Source: a bacterium
Lineage (GTDB): Bacteria; Krumholzibacteriota; Krumholzibacteriia; Krumholzibacteriales; Krumholzibacteriaceae
Direction of reading: 5' to 3'
NCBI GenBank assembly: GCA_020350885.1
Contig: CP070727.1
Location: forward strand, 2,408,753-2,472,752
Length of the DNA: 64,000 bases
Shown: positions 1-8,579 of the stretch, one piece after another
Layout of the letters: each line of letters begins with the position of its first letter
Position numbering within the stretch: position 1 is the stretch's first letter
The notes under the pieces: model-generated
Told to the model about the DNA's origin: nothing
Database searches by the model: none
Seen by the model: only the letters and a program-made list of their open reading frames with translations
Program-made: the position numbers and the translations under genes

Positions 1-299
1 ACAAGCAGCGAGAAGATCGCCAGACCAACGGTGAACAGGACGGCCCACGCACCGCGTGCATGGTAGCCCCTCCTGGACCTGACAAGGAATGCGAGCGTCT
101 CCGTGAAGATCCGTTCTGGCTTATCGGTGGTTCCCTCAACCGGATTGCCGGACTGGCCGGATCGCTCGCCTTGGTGTTCGTTGTAGCGTCTGTCACGGTG
201 CTCGTTATGCCACCCGCCGGAATGCCCGCCATTCCGCCCGCCTTGGCGCTCGCCATTCCGCCCACCGGGGCGCTTCGTATCATGCAGGTCGTCACTCAT
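1..299 (-). CDS. Partial membrane protein, 3' part outside the window
   Basis: An open frame starts at ATG 299 and runs off the left edge without a stop, so about 99 residues are visible. The first 50 or so are hydrophilic and rich in Gly, Arg, His and Asn (GGRNGE and GGRNGG-like repeats). They are followed by a charged linker and a hydrophobic stretch (GAWAVLFTVGLAIFSLL) that looks like the first membrane helix. The start codon overlaps the TGA stop of the DUF4159 gene by four bases (ATGA), so the two are probably translationally coupled. Genes next to DUF4159 proteins often encode large membrane proteins of the DUF4175/BatA type, but too little is visible to name it. Confidence 0.6.
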   Translation of the reverse strand, partial: MSDDLHDTKRPGGRNGERQGGRNGGHSGGWHNEHRDRRYNEHQGERSGQSGNPVEGTTDKPERIFTETLAFLVRSRRGYHARGAWAVLFTVGLAIFSLL

Positions 300-1045
300 C
301 GCGTCAGTGCATAGTAGAGAATGTTCACCGCCATCCGGAACGCCTGCTCCCGTTTCTCGGGAGGATCCCCATGGACATCCGGGTCCTCGAGGCCGTCCCC
401 GACATCACTCTCATACGTGTAGAAGACCATCAGCCGGTCCCCGTTGAAGATGCCGAAACCCTGCGGCTGCTTGCCGTCGTGCTCGTGTATCTTCGGGGGA
501 CCCTGGAGATCGTAGAAACAATGGTATATCGGGTGGTCCAGGGGAAGCAGGACGAGCCTTTTCTCGGGGAAGAGTTCGGCCGCCATTCTCCTGAACGATT
601 CGTCCATTCCGTAGTTATCGTCCGCATAGAGAAAACCGCCCGCCAGCAGGTGCCGGCGAAGCCGCAACAGCTCCTCGTTCGTGAGACGCACATTCCCGTG
701 TCCCGTCATGTACAGGAAGGGATGCGAGAAGAGATCGGGATCGCCGATCTCGATAACCCCCTCGTTCCGGGCGGTCGGTATACCGGTACGTTTGGCGAAC
801 TCACGGAGGAGGTTCGGGAGCGAGGAAGGATCACTGTACCAGTCGCCGCCGCCGCCGTACTTGATCCGGGCTATCGAGACGCGCAGCCGTTCGAGTAACG
901 CCTGGCGCTCCTGCACCGCCCGGCTCTCCTTGCGGTACCCTCCCGGCGGCATCGCCTTCTGTGCGAGGAGTGACGGTGTGGGATGCAGTAGGATATACAG
1001 GGCTATGGTGAAATATATGGCCGTAGTATATGTCGAAGGTCGCAT
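296..1045 (-). CDS. Secreted DUF4159 domain protein
   Basis: About 249 residues from ATG 1045. This start was chosen because it opens a clear signal peptide (hydrophobic core IYFTIALYILL, then SLLAQ). Longer starts up to the GTG at 1174, which overlaps the kinase stop, add a basic repetitive leader that looks untranslated. The mature part carries the DUF4159 fold: an early GGGDWY segment, a central PFLYMTGHGN segment, then GGFLYADDNYG and a late VFYTYESDVGDG. The family is uncharacterised; it is often found with MoxR/DUF58/von Willebrand gene sets and resembles class I glutamine amidotransferase-like folds. It lies between the giant kinase and a membrane protein in one minus-strand run. Family call is firm, function unknown. 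Confidence 0.8.
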   Translation of the reverse strand: MRPSTYTTAIYFTIALYILLHPTPSLLAQKAMPPGGYRKESRAVQERQALLERLRVSIARIKYGGGGDWYSDPSSLPNLLREFAKRTGIPTARNEGVIEIGDPDLFSHPFLYMTGHGNVRLTNEELLRLRRHLLAGGFLYADDNYGMDESFRRMAAELFPEKRLVLLPLDHPIYHCFYDLQGPPKIHEHDGKQPQGFGIFNGDRLMVFYTYESDVGDGLEDPDVHGDPPEKREQAFRMAVNILYYALTR

Positions 1046-1070
1046 GATATGTAGCCCGGCGCTACGGCGT

Positions 1071-1141
1071 GCCACCGGCTTCCGAAAGCGAGAGCCTGCG
1101 CGCCGCACTGGCACCGGCCTCCAAAAGCGAGAGCCTACACG
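1071..1141. repeat. Imperfect direct repeat in the kinase-DUF4159 gap
   Basis: Two copies of a roughly 32-base unit (about 1071-1102 and 1109-1141) share the core AAAGCGAGAGCCT and a CACCGGC(T/C)TCC flank, with only a few mismatches. A small inverted repeat, GTAGC-N5-GCTAC, lies next to them at 1051-1065. The stretch is read through by the extended frame of the DUF4159 gene, but the peptide would be Arg-rich and repetitive. Its role is unknown; it may be a small dispersed intergenic repeat. Confidence 0.45.
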
Positions 1142-1170
1142 CTCCCAAAAAACAATCCCCGCACGATCCA

Positions 1171-4100
1171 TCACGGTCCATCCTCTTCATTCGAAATCGG
1201 TAATCTCACAATAGCTTCTACCCCCCGCTCCCCCTCCCTGTTCCGTAGTACTATCTCACCGTCCATCTCGTGCATGAGGTTCCGGCAGATTGCCAGTCCC
1301 AGTCCGGTGCCGTTCGTCTTCGTCGAGAAGTACGGTTCGAAGAGGCGCTCTTGGACATCGGGGGGCAGCCCCGTGCCGGTATCCGCCACGCTGATCACCG
1401 CCTCCTCCCCCGACCGGTAACATCCGAGGATGATCTTCCCTCCCTCGGGCATCGCCTCGAGCGCATTCTCCATCAGGTTGACGAGCACCTTTCTGAGACC
1501 CTCCCGGTCGGCCCGCACCGGAAGGTTCTCGTCTTCGTGAAGATCTATATCGACCCGTTCGGCCCCCCGATAGGAAGATATAAACTCGTGCAAGAAATCA
1601 CCAAGGAGAACGGTTTCGGGTTTCAGATCGGAGACCTTGCCGAAGCTCGAAAACTCCGAGGCGATCCGCCGTAGGATATCCGCCTGCTGCAGCACCGTCT
1701 CGACACCGCTCTTGAATATCTCCCCGAACTGCTCGCTCTTCGCATCATAGGCGCGCTGCATGAGCTGCGCCGAGATCCTGAGGGGGGTCAACGGGTTCTT
1801 GACCTCGTGTGCGATCTGCCGCGCCATCTCGATCCACGCCGAGAGCTTCTTCGATCTGATGAGCTCGGTGAGATCGTCGAAGACGACGACCGTCCCGAGC
1901 CGTTCCCCGCCGACAGCGATGCCCGCCACGACCGCCTTGATCTCCCGCTTCTCCGAACCAGAGAAGAGTGAGAACTCGTGCTCCCCGCCGCCTCGTGCAC
2001 CCTCCAATGCAAAGAGGCGGAAGAGGGGCGCCAGCTCCTCCCCGCCGATCTCATCCGTACGGCTTCCGACGACCTCGTTCACGGATAGTCCCAGGATCCG
2101 CTCCCCGGCGGGATTCAGTGTGATGATCCGCCCATCGCTGTCGGAGGCCATTACCCCGGTAGCCACGTTGTCGAGAACCGCCGCAAGGTAGCGCTGCCGC
2201 TCGAGCAGGTTGCGCTGTGCCTCATCGAGGGCCGTTGTCATCGTGTTGAATGAGGCAACGAGTTCACCGATCTCATCCGGTGCCTTGGCCTCGAGCCTGA
2301 ATGAGAGGTCCCCCTCGATGATCCGCCGTATCCCCCCTATAAGCGCCGCTATCGGATTGAATATCTTCCCCGCCAGGAAGAAACCGAGGGTGATCGTCGC
2401 GGCCAGAAGCAGTGCCAGCAACCCGAGAACAAGGGCCGAGGTCCTCAGAAGCTCCTTCTGAACCAGCGCCGGCTGGTAGAGCATCGGCACGGACAGCACC
2501 CCGTGCTCTCCCCCCCGCAGCGCCATGAGGGGGGCGCTCGCAACATGATACGTATAATCGCCCAGCGCCTCCTGCCGGACGAGCACCTCACTCCCCCTCA
2601 GGGCGATCTCCGCAAAGACGGAGGGCGCAACCAGCTTGTCGAGGAAGCCCCCGATGAAGAGCTCCCGTTCGCTCGAGGCGACAATGCGCCCGCCATAATA
2701 GACATTGATATCCTTTCCGAGGGTTGATGCGATATCACCCACGAAGTCGTCGTCGATCCTGCGCCGGTAATAGAGATATCCGCCGGGATGCCCGGGTAGA
2801 TTCACGTTGAGCACTACCCCGCCGTACAGGTACGGCGGGGTGAAGCCTACACTGAGCCTCCCGATTCCCTTGTTGTCGAGAATCAGCTCGGTCTCATTAC
2901 GGTTGAAATCGCTCAGGCTCTCGTCCAGAAGGATCTCACCCGAGCGATCGAAGAGGGTGAACTGCGTGGTCTCGAGCATGGCCACATCCCTGATCCGCGC
3001 ATCCGTTTTTCCCCGGATAATGTCGCGCATGTACTGGCTTCCTGCGAAGGACTCCGCCTCGGACCGGATCGAATGAACGATCAGGGAAGCGGCGGAGTTC
3101 GCCCCCGCAAGAGCTTCCTGTTCTCCTTCAAGCTTGAACCGGCGCTGGATAAACTGGGTTGAGAAGAGACCGAGAATAACGACGGGAAGGACCGAGACGG
3201 CTATGAACGAAAGCAGGATCTTCTCCCTGAAGCCGAGACCCACTGCAAACTGAATCGATGGAATCGTTCTTCCCACGACGGGCAGCCTCTTGAGAATCAT
3301 GATCACAACGAAGGAGAGCAGTGTAAGCAGCACATCGAGCGAGACGATGGTGGCCCATTTGAGAAGTTGTTCTATGGTCCCGGCAAGTCGGTAGCCGACG
3401 AGAAAACCCCCACCACCCTCGAGCACCATTACGATCGCCCGGTAGGTATCCCTGCCGATATCGAGATCGAACCACTCCTGCCCGGTGCCGGAGATCTCCG
3501 AACCGACCGCAAGAAGTGGATTCGAGGAATCGACCACCCTGCCTCCCCGCACCTTCGCCACGAGCAGGTTCTCGGGCTCGTCGACACGGGGAGCGAGGGC
3601 GCCGCGCTCGATATTTTGCAGGATATCAGGCGCCACGGGACCCGTTCTTGCGAGGAGCTTGGGATTCTCGAAGAAGTAGGGAATAATGATCTCCACCCTC
3701 CCACTCCGCCGGCCCTGGATATGGGAGACCGGTGCGATGCCGCGGTAGTAGTAGACGGTTCCGTCCCGTGTCTCCTGCTCGAACTGCTCCACGTGCGGCC
3801 CGTCGTGTTCGGGCTCCACCGCGGATCGCCCCGCCGTCTCGAACGGCATGCCCACCTCGAAGCGGGAGAAACAGACTCCATCTACATCGTACACGGCAAA
3901 GACACAGGAGAGATTGAACCGGCTGAGGTAACTTTCCGCCCAGATCTCGAAGGCGAGGGACTCCCTGCGTTGGGCAATCTTCGCATGAAGCGCACGATCG
4001 TCGGTGATCTCCTGGCAGAGATCGGGAAGAACGGCCTGCAGCCAGTTGTCCTCCGGATAGTTGAAGTCCTGCGCCTTCTCGATCACCCGGCTCTCCCTGA

Positions 4101-6057
4101 GGCCTGTATACCGCTCGGTACCGACGCCGAAGATGACCATTGTACATATGAGAACAAGTAAAAACGACGAGAGGACGACCGAGATCATCTCCTCCTTCTT
4201 GATCAACGGAAAGATCCCGGCCGATAGGACGACCAGACCGGCTATTGCCACCACGAGCGGCCAGGCAAGGTGTAGCAGCGCTGCGGCCGCGCCGATAGCC
4301 GCCAGCGAGGTCACGATAACCTCCGCCACGGTACCCGCACGCCACACCATGATGAGCCGGATGATGAAGAGTGCTGCGATGAATACGGCTGAGACCGAGA
4401 AGAGAAGTGCCAGGTGTAATACGGCGACCGGAAGGTCGAAGAATGCGACATCGAGGCCGATGAGCCTGGGATTGGCGTTGAGAATGACGCGGGAGACGAT
4501 TCCCTCCGTCAGCCACACACCCACCGTGAGCACCGCAACGAGAGCCGCCGCCCTGGCCAAGAAGAATCCCACATGAAAGGGCCGTCTCGAGGTGATCGGT
4601 TTCTCGAGATACCCGGTGTAGTACGTGCGGTACGTCCGTATGATGCCGAAGACAAGGATAAGGGCGAAGAATGCCGTGACTAGAAAATCGCCGGCAGTGC
4701 GCAGCAGCCCGCCGGGGAAATCATCTGCAAAGAGTGCCGGATCGAAGAGATTGGTACCGAAGAACCCACTCGGAATATCGAGTCGAAGAAGCAGGTATCG
4801 TATCAGGGTGAGAAATGCGAGAAAGATCACCAGCCGTTTGAGGAAGTTCCATGAACGCCCCCGCGTGATGCTTCGCCGTTTGCCGTAGAGACCGTAGATC
4901 CAGAACGCGATGACGAGCACCGTCAGAATGATACACATTCCCGCCCACAACACACGTCGATCCTCGCGCCCCTTCAGAACTGCATCGAAGGGATCGCCGA
5001 GAATGCTCAGACGTGCGAGCGGCAGGCCGGTCGATGCGTGGACGATCCCATAGACCTGAACCCGCGCCCCGGGGGTGTAGAGCACCTGCTCCGTCGAATC
5101 CGTCAGGCTTTCATCGATCCAGCGCCTGTCGCCGCCGTGCTCGCCCATCGAGAAGTTGAAGCCGAGGTCGACGTCGTAGCGCTCGCCGAGAATCTCACTG
5201 AGGCTCGTGCTGCGAAGATACCTGTTCTGGATACGGTAATTAATCTCGAGGGGAACATCCACGACGACCATCCCGCCCGACTCGAGTGGTATCTGGCAGA
5301 CGAGAAGCGTGTAGAGCTCCGTCTTCCCTGTGAAGACCAGCGCTTCGGTCACGGGTGCCGACGACAGGCCGAGGAAGCGGGGTCTCCCGCCCCAGGCGAT
5401 GCGCTCCCCGCGATGTGTGAACACCTGGATCCCCACTTCACCGAACAGTGCCGCTCCTCCGGAGGGTGTCGAGGCCAGGGAATCCATCCTTTCGATAAGC
5501 CTGGCCCGACCCACGGCATCCATCCCATCGAACCTCTTTCGCCCGATCAAACCGTCCGTCGCCTGCGCAAGCCCGAGTATCAGCCGCTCCAGCTCACTGA
5601 CCTCTCCCCGGGCCTTCGTGTACACCTCCTGGAGCCGCTCGACTTCCTGTTTCTGCCAGGTCTCCTCCGTCGTTCTCATCGGGAATGCGATGATAACGAT
5701 GAGTAGAATCAGAACGAGGGGAACGAGAGGCACCGGGGAAACCGTCGTTACGAGTGGACGCGGCCTGTCGTTGTCCCTCTCATCCACCGTGTGAGGTTCG
5801 ACGATATCGGCGAGTTTTCGGGGGTACCAGCCGTCTCCGACAGCCCTTGCACCGCCCCGACCGTATGCAATCCGTCCGGTGCTCGGCAGGAACGTGAAGA
5901 CGATAGCGCCGGTGGCGAGAAGAAAAAGGGTAATCCAGACAGGCAAGGGGAGCAGGATGCGATCAAGGGAGAGATACGCAATGAAGAAGAAGAGGGCGCC
6001 GATCAGGAAGATCCATACAACGACGAAAAAGAGATTCTTCTCTCTGTTTCCATCCAC
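1171..6057 (-). CDS. Giant NtrY-like membrane sensor histidine kinase
   Basis: 1,628 residues from a GTG start; the ATG two bases inside is out of frame. The last 400 residues are a standard NtrY-type kinase: HAMP near residue 1,230 (FNPIAALIGGIRRIIEGDL), PAS near 1,290-1,400, HisKA with the phospho-acceptor His in IAHEVKNPLTPLR near 1,418, then HATPase with N box NLMENALEA and G boxes DTGTG and GTGLGLA. The roughly 1,200 residues before HAMP are unusual for the family, which is normally near 730 residues in total. They contain a hydrophobic N-terminal pair, a multi-helix block around residues 350-660, and at least two extracytoplasmic-looking regions with aromatic and acidic residues. No response regulator gene adjoins it, so its partner is unknown. 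Kinase assignment is certain; the signal sensed is not. Confidence 0.9.
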   Translation of the reverse strand: MDGNREKNLFFVVVWIFLIGALFFFIAYLSLDRILLPLPVWITLFLLATGAIVFTFLPSTGRIAYGRGGARAVGDGWYPRKLADIVEPHTVDERDNDRPRPLVTTVSPVPLVPLVLILLIVIIAFPMRTTEETWQKQEVERLQEVYTKARGEVSELERLILGLAQATDGLIGRKRFDGMDAVGRARLIERMDSLASTPSGGAALFGEVGIQVFTHRGERIAWGGRPRFLGLSSAPVTEALVFTGKTELYTLLVCQIPLESGGMVVVDVPLEINYRIQNRYLRSTSLSEILGERYDVDLGFNFSMGEHGGDRRWIDESLTDSTEQVLYTPGARVQVYGIVHASTGLPLARLSILGDPFDAVLKGREDRRVLWAGMCIILTVLVIAFWIYGLYGKRRSITRGRSWNFLKRLVIFLAFLTLIRYLLLRLDIPSGFFGTNLFDPALFADDFPGGLLRTAGDFLVTAFFALILVFGIIRTYRTYYTGYLEKPITSRRPFHVGFFLARAAALVAVLTVGVWLTEGIVSRVILNANPRLIGLDVAFFDLPVAVLHLALLFSVSAVFIAALFIIRLIMVWRAGTVAEVIVTSLAAIGAAAALLHLAWPLVVAIAGLVVLSAGIFPLIKKEEMISVVLSSFLLVLICTMVIFGVGTERYTGLRESRVIEKAQDFNYPEDNWLQAVLPDLCQEITDDRALHAKIAQRRESLAFEIWAESYLSRFNLSCVFAVYDVDGVCFSRFEVGMPFETAGRSAVEPEHDGPHVEQFEQETRDGTVYYYRGIAPVSHIQGRRSGRVEIIIPYFFENPKLLARTGPVAPDILQNIERGALAPRVDEPENLLVAKVRGGRVVDSSNPLLAVGSEISGTGQEWFDLDIGRDTYRAIVMVLEGGGGFLVGYRLAGTIEQLLKWATIVSLDVLLTLLSFVVIMILKRLPVVGRTIPSIQFAVGLGFREKILLSFIAVSVLPVVILGLFSTQFIQRRFKLEGEQEALAGANSAASLIVHSIRSEAESFAGSQYMRDIIRGKTDARIRDVAMLETTQFTLFDRSGEILLDESLSDFNRNETELILDNKGIGRLSVGFTPPYLYGGVVLNVNLPGHPGGYLYYRRRIDDDFVGDIASTLGKDINVYYGGRIVASSERELFIGGFLDKLVAPSVFAEIALRGSEVLVRQEALGDYTYHVASAPLMALRGGEHGVLSVPMLYQPALVQKELLRTSALVLGLLALLLAATITLGFFLAGKIFNPIAALIGGIRRIIEGDLSFRLEAKAPDEIGELVASFNTMTTALDEAQRNLLERQRYLAAVLDNVATGVMASDSDGRIITLNPAGERILGLSVNEVVGSRTDEIGGEELAPLFRLFALEGARGGGEHEFSLFSGSEKREIKAVVAGIAVGGERLGTVVVFDDLTELIRSKKLSAWIEMARQIAHEVKNPLTPLRISAQLMQRAYDAKSEQFGEIFKSGVETVLQQADILRRIASEFSSFGKVSDLKPETVLLGDFLHEFISSYRGAERVDIDLHEDENLPVRADREGLRKVLVNLMENALEAMPEGGKIILGCYRSGEEAVISVADTGTGLPPDVQERLFEPYFSTKTNGTGLGLAICRNLMHEMDGEIVLRNREGERGVEAIVRLPISNEEDGP

Positions 6058-6087
6058 TGTCCACAGGCTCCAGCATGTTCGAGCGAT

Positions 6088-6582
6088 TTACCGTGTCGTT
6101 TTGATCTCGGCCACCACCCACCGCTCCCCCTCCTTGCGCAACGTCACGTACACCTTATCCTGGTAGAGCCTGTTGTTTCTAACCTTTTTATAGCTCCGCT
6201 GGGCAACCCCGTAAACCCTCCGGTCGGGTTTGTCGAGGTTATGGTACTTGACGAATTTGAACTTCACCGGAGTGGCGGCCTTGAACATCCTCTGGAAAAG
6301 GTAACGGACCTGCGGCCGGCTGAAGTAGCCGCCTCTCTGCCCGATTCCTCTTACATTGAGAAATATCTTCGAATCGCCGGCGAAACGGGAAATAGCCTCA
6401 GCGTTACCACTTTCCCATGCCTTTGCAAGTCCCCTGAAGACCGAAATCGGTCTCGTGTATACACGCTCAGGGCTGGCACCGATCCGTTCGACCTTTTTCT
6501 TCTGGGACCAAGCCTCTGTAGCAAACGGGGCAATCCCGATAAAGACTGCAATCACTATCAGGCCTGTGCGAATCTGTTTCAT
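6088..6582 (-). CDS. Small secreted DUF4783-like protein
   Basis: 164 residues from ATG 6582, chosen because it opens a signal peptide (MKQIRTGLIVIAVFIGIAPFA, cut near EAWSQ); upstream in-frame starts would only add a short polar leader. The mature chain is basic. It has an NTF2-like pattern: a helical start (RGLAKAWESGNAEAISRFA), a central FSRPQVRYLFQRMF, then beta-rich segments ending in GERWVVAEIKTTR. This is the layout of DUF4783 proteins, small periplasmic proteins of unknown role in FCB-group bacteria. A plausible sigma70 promoter lies just upstream at 6624-6651. It sits 30 bases upstream of the giant kinase and could be cotranscribed with it. Confidence 0.7.
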   Translation of the reverse strand: MKQIRTGLIVIAVFIGIAPFATEAWSQKKKVERIGASPERVYTRPISVFRGLAKAWESGNAEAISRFAGDSKIFLNVRGIGQRGGYFSRPQVRYLFQRMFKAATPVKFKFVKYHNLDKPDRRVYGVAQRSYKKVRNNRLYQDKVYVTLRKEGERWVVAEIKTTR

Positions 6583-6840
6583 CACAATACAGCGCTCCGT
6601 ACAAAGCATACTCTACCGTATCATCTATAAGGCAATTGCCATGCCAGTAAACTCTTATGTAATAATTGAAGTTACAGAGATAATCGGAAGACGTATGTCC
6701 ACTTTTGGAGAATGCCGTCCTATAAAAAGGACAGTGTAACGGGGTATCTATCGGTGACTGATCCGTCAGGATCGTCTGTTACGTCTATGGCCGAGCGAGG
6801 TCGCCGGAGGCCGGATGATCCCCCGACGGCCGTATATCCC
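6583..6840. other. Intergenic region upstream of the DUF4783-like gene
   Basis: This 258-base gap holds the leader and promoter of the minus-strand DUF4783-like gene at its low-coordinate end, which is A/T-rich. A small hairpin GTCC-TATAAAAA-GGAC lies near 6716-6731. The remainder toward 6840 is G/C-rich and follows the stop of the DUF456 gene. I see no RNA gene or additional coding region, and no hairpin with a U-run that I would call a terminator. Confidence 0.4.
6624..6651 (-). promoter_or_regulatory. Putative sigma70 promoter of the DUF4783-like gene
   Basis: On the minus strand TTTACT (6651-6646) and TATAGA (6629-6624) are separated by 16 bases in a locally A/T-rich stretch. Transcription would start near 6617, leaving about 35 bases before the chosen ATG. 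This is a motif match by eye only. Confidence 0.35.
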
Positions 6841-7356
6841 CTACGGCCAGCTCCGGTAGATGAAGATGCCGACTATGGCAATCCCCAGCACAAACTTCAC
6901 TATCATGGCCAGGAGCTTGCCGATAAAGGCGAAAAATCCTGTCTGGAGAGCCCTATCGAGTGACCGGTAATAGATATACTCGAAGAGCACCGCCCCGGCG
7001 AAAGCCCCCACGAAGCCCATGATCAGGCTTCCGATAACCGGCATGATGAAGGTGCCGCCGATCGCCCCGGTGAGACCGCCGATAAAGGCCCCGAGCACCC
7101 CCCACTTCGTTGCCCCCTTATGTGCTACATAGACGAGCCCGAGGAACGATTCGATGATCTCACCGACGACCGCGATCCCCGCCATCACGAGAAGCAGTTT
7201 CCACCCGACGGTGGTGAAACCAGTCGCCAAATCGTAGATCGTTATCGCGCCGAGCGCGATCCAGCCCCCGGGAACACCCAGGAATATCAAGATATTAAAT
7301 GCGAAGAGAACGATGTAGAAGATGACGAGACCTATATACTGGAGGACGGCGACCAC
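6841..7356 (-). CDS. DUF456 family membrane protein
   Basis: 171 residues from a GTG start preceded by GGGAG at a good distance. The protein is almost entirely hydrophobic, with an N-terminal helix pair (VIFYIVLFAFNILIFLGVPGG), the small conserved loop GEIIESFLG, and glycine-rich helices (GAFIGGLTGAIGGTF, GFVGAFAGAV) typical of DUF456. These are small inner-membrane proteins of unknown function. It follows secF by 14 bases and is probably the last gene of a secD-secF-DUF456 transcript. Family call is good. Confidence 0.85.
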   Translation of the reverse strand: MVAVLQYIGLVIFYIVLFAFNILIFLGVPGGWIALGAITIYDLATGFTTVGWKLLLVMAGIAVVGEIIESFLGLVYVAHKGATKWGVLGAFIGGLTGAIGGTFIMPVIGSLIMGFVGAFAGAVLFEYIYYRSLDRALQTGFFAFIGKLLAMIVKFVLGIAIVGIFIYRSWP

Positions 7357-7370
7357 CGGTCACTCCCGCA

Positions 7371-8555
7371 TCAGCCGGCCCTGCGGCGGGAGCTCAACCG
7401 GTTCTGCCACTCGATGAGGATCGGGCTCGCAACATAGATGGAGGAATAGGTTCCCACGATGATCCCGACCATGAGGGCGAATGCGAAGTCATGTATCACT
7501 TCGCCGCCCATGAAGAGGAGGAAGAGAACGACGATCAAGGTCGTGAGCGATGTGATAACCGTTCTGCTGAGCGACTCATTGATGGAGATATTGATCATCC
7601 GCTCGTACGATTCCCGCCTACGAAGACCGAAGTTCTCACGGATCCTGTCGAAGACGACGATCGTATCGTTGAGGGAGTAGCCTACGATCGTCAGCAGCGC
7701 GGCGATGATCGCCAGCGATATCTCCTTGTCGAGCATCGAGAAGATTCCAACGGTTATGACGACATCATGGATCAGGGCGATGATGGCCCCGACGGCGAAT
7801 TTGAACTCGAAGCGCCAGCTGATGTAGATGAGGATACCGAAGAGGGAGATCACGATCGCCGCCCAGGCCCGGTTCTTGAGCTCCTCACCGATCTTTGGCC
7901 CGACCGTCTCCGTACGGCGGACCTCGATTTCATGATCGGGAAAGTATGCAGAGAGCCTTTCTATCAGCGTCCGGGCGGCCTTGGCCTCCGCTCCGAGATA
8001 CGGAAGGCTGAAAGCGACGCGCGTGCTGGTCTCCTGCGTGGCACTGACGATACCGACCCCCTGCTCCTTGATCTGCTCCTTGAGCTCTTCGATGGCGGGC
8101 ACGGAGTCGGCCTCCACAATGACGAGGTTGCCGCCCTCGAACCTCGTCGAGTAATCGGGGGGCTGCTCCTCGACGGAGACGATCCTCCACCCGTATCCCG
8201 GTGCCGATGCTTCGAGGGCCTCGAGGAGCCGGGATGAGACCATCTCCGACTCGCTGATCTTCTCTATCTTGATAAGGTATTCGTATTCGCTCTTCGACTG
8301 ATCCGACTGGCCGTACCTCTGGATCTCCGCGCCGCCGTACCCCGCCTCGATAACCACATCCCTGAGCTCATTTATCTGTATGGGTCTGTCGAAGAGGACC
8401 TGTATGAGTGTGCCGCCTTCGAAATCGATGCTGAGATTGGGCCCACCCCTGATGGCAAGGGAAACCAACCCTGCAACGATCAGCACCACAGAGATCACGA
8501 AGGCCCGGTTCCGGGATCCTGTGAAGTTGAAATGCGTCTCACCGAAAAACTTCAT
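7371..8555 (-). CDS. secF: Protein translocase subunit SecF, with enlarged periplasmic region
   Basis: SecF works with SecD as a proton-driven membrane component that helps pull exported proteins through SecYEG. The ATG start has a GAGGAG site five bases away. TM1 is near residues 19-36, followed by the usual DFEGG of the first periplasmic domain. The last 190 residues form the RND-like five-helix bundle, with VGYSLNDTIVVFDRIREN containing the conserved aspartates. At 394 residues it is about 80-90 longer than most SecF proteins. The extra length lies in the first periplasmic region, where a second FEGG (RFEGGNLVIVE) starts what looks like a duplicated subdomain. It lies 24 bases after secD. 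Confidence 0.95.
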   Translation of the reverse strand: MKFFGETHFNFTGSRNRAFVISVVLIVAGLVSLAIRGGPNLSIDFEGGTLIQVLFDRPIQINELRDVVIEAGYGGAEIQRYGQSDQSKSEYEYLIKIEKISESEMVSSRLLEALEASAPGYGWRIVSVEEQPPDYSTRFEGGNLVIVEADSVPAIEELKEQIKEQGVGIVSATQETSTRVAFSLPYLGAEAKAARTLIERLSAYFPDHEIEVRRTETVGPKIGEELKNRAWAAIVISLFGILIYISWRFEFKFAVGAIIALIHDVVITVGIFSMLDKEISLAIIAALLTIVGYSLNDTIVVFDRIRENFGLRRRESYERMINISINESLSRTVITSLTTLIVVLFLLFMGGEVIHDFAFALMVGIIVGTYSSIYVASPILIEWQNRLSSRRRAG

Positions 8556-8579
8556 ACATTCTCCTCGAGCCAGGCGGCA

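Noticed and set aside
296..1174. Longer start for the DUF4159 protein at GTG 1174
   Set aside because: The added residues are Arg-rich, encoded by an intergenic repeat, and would bury the signal peptide.
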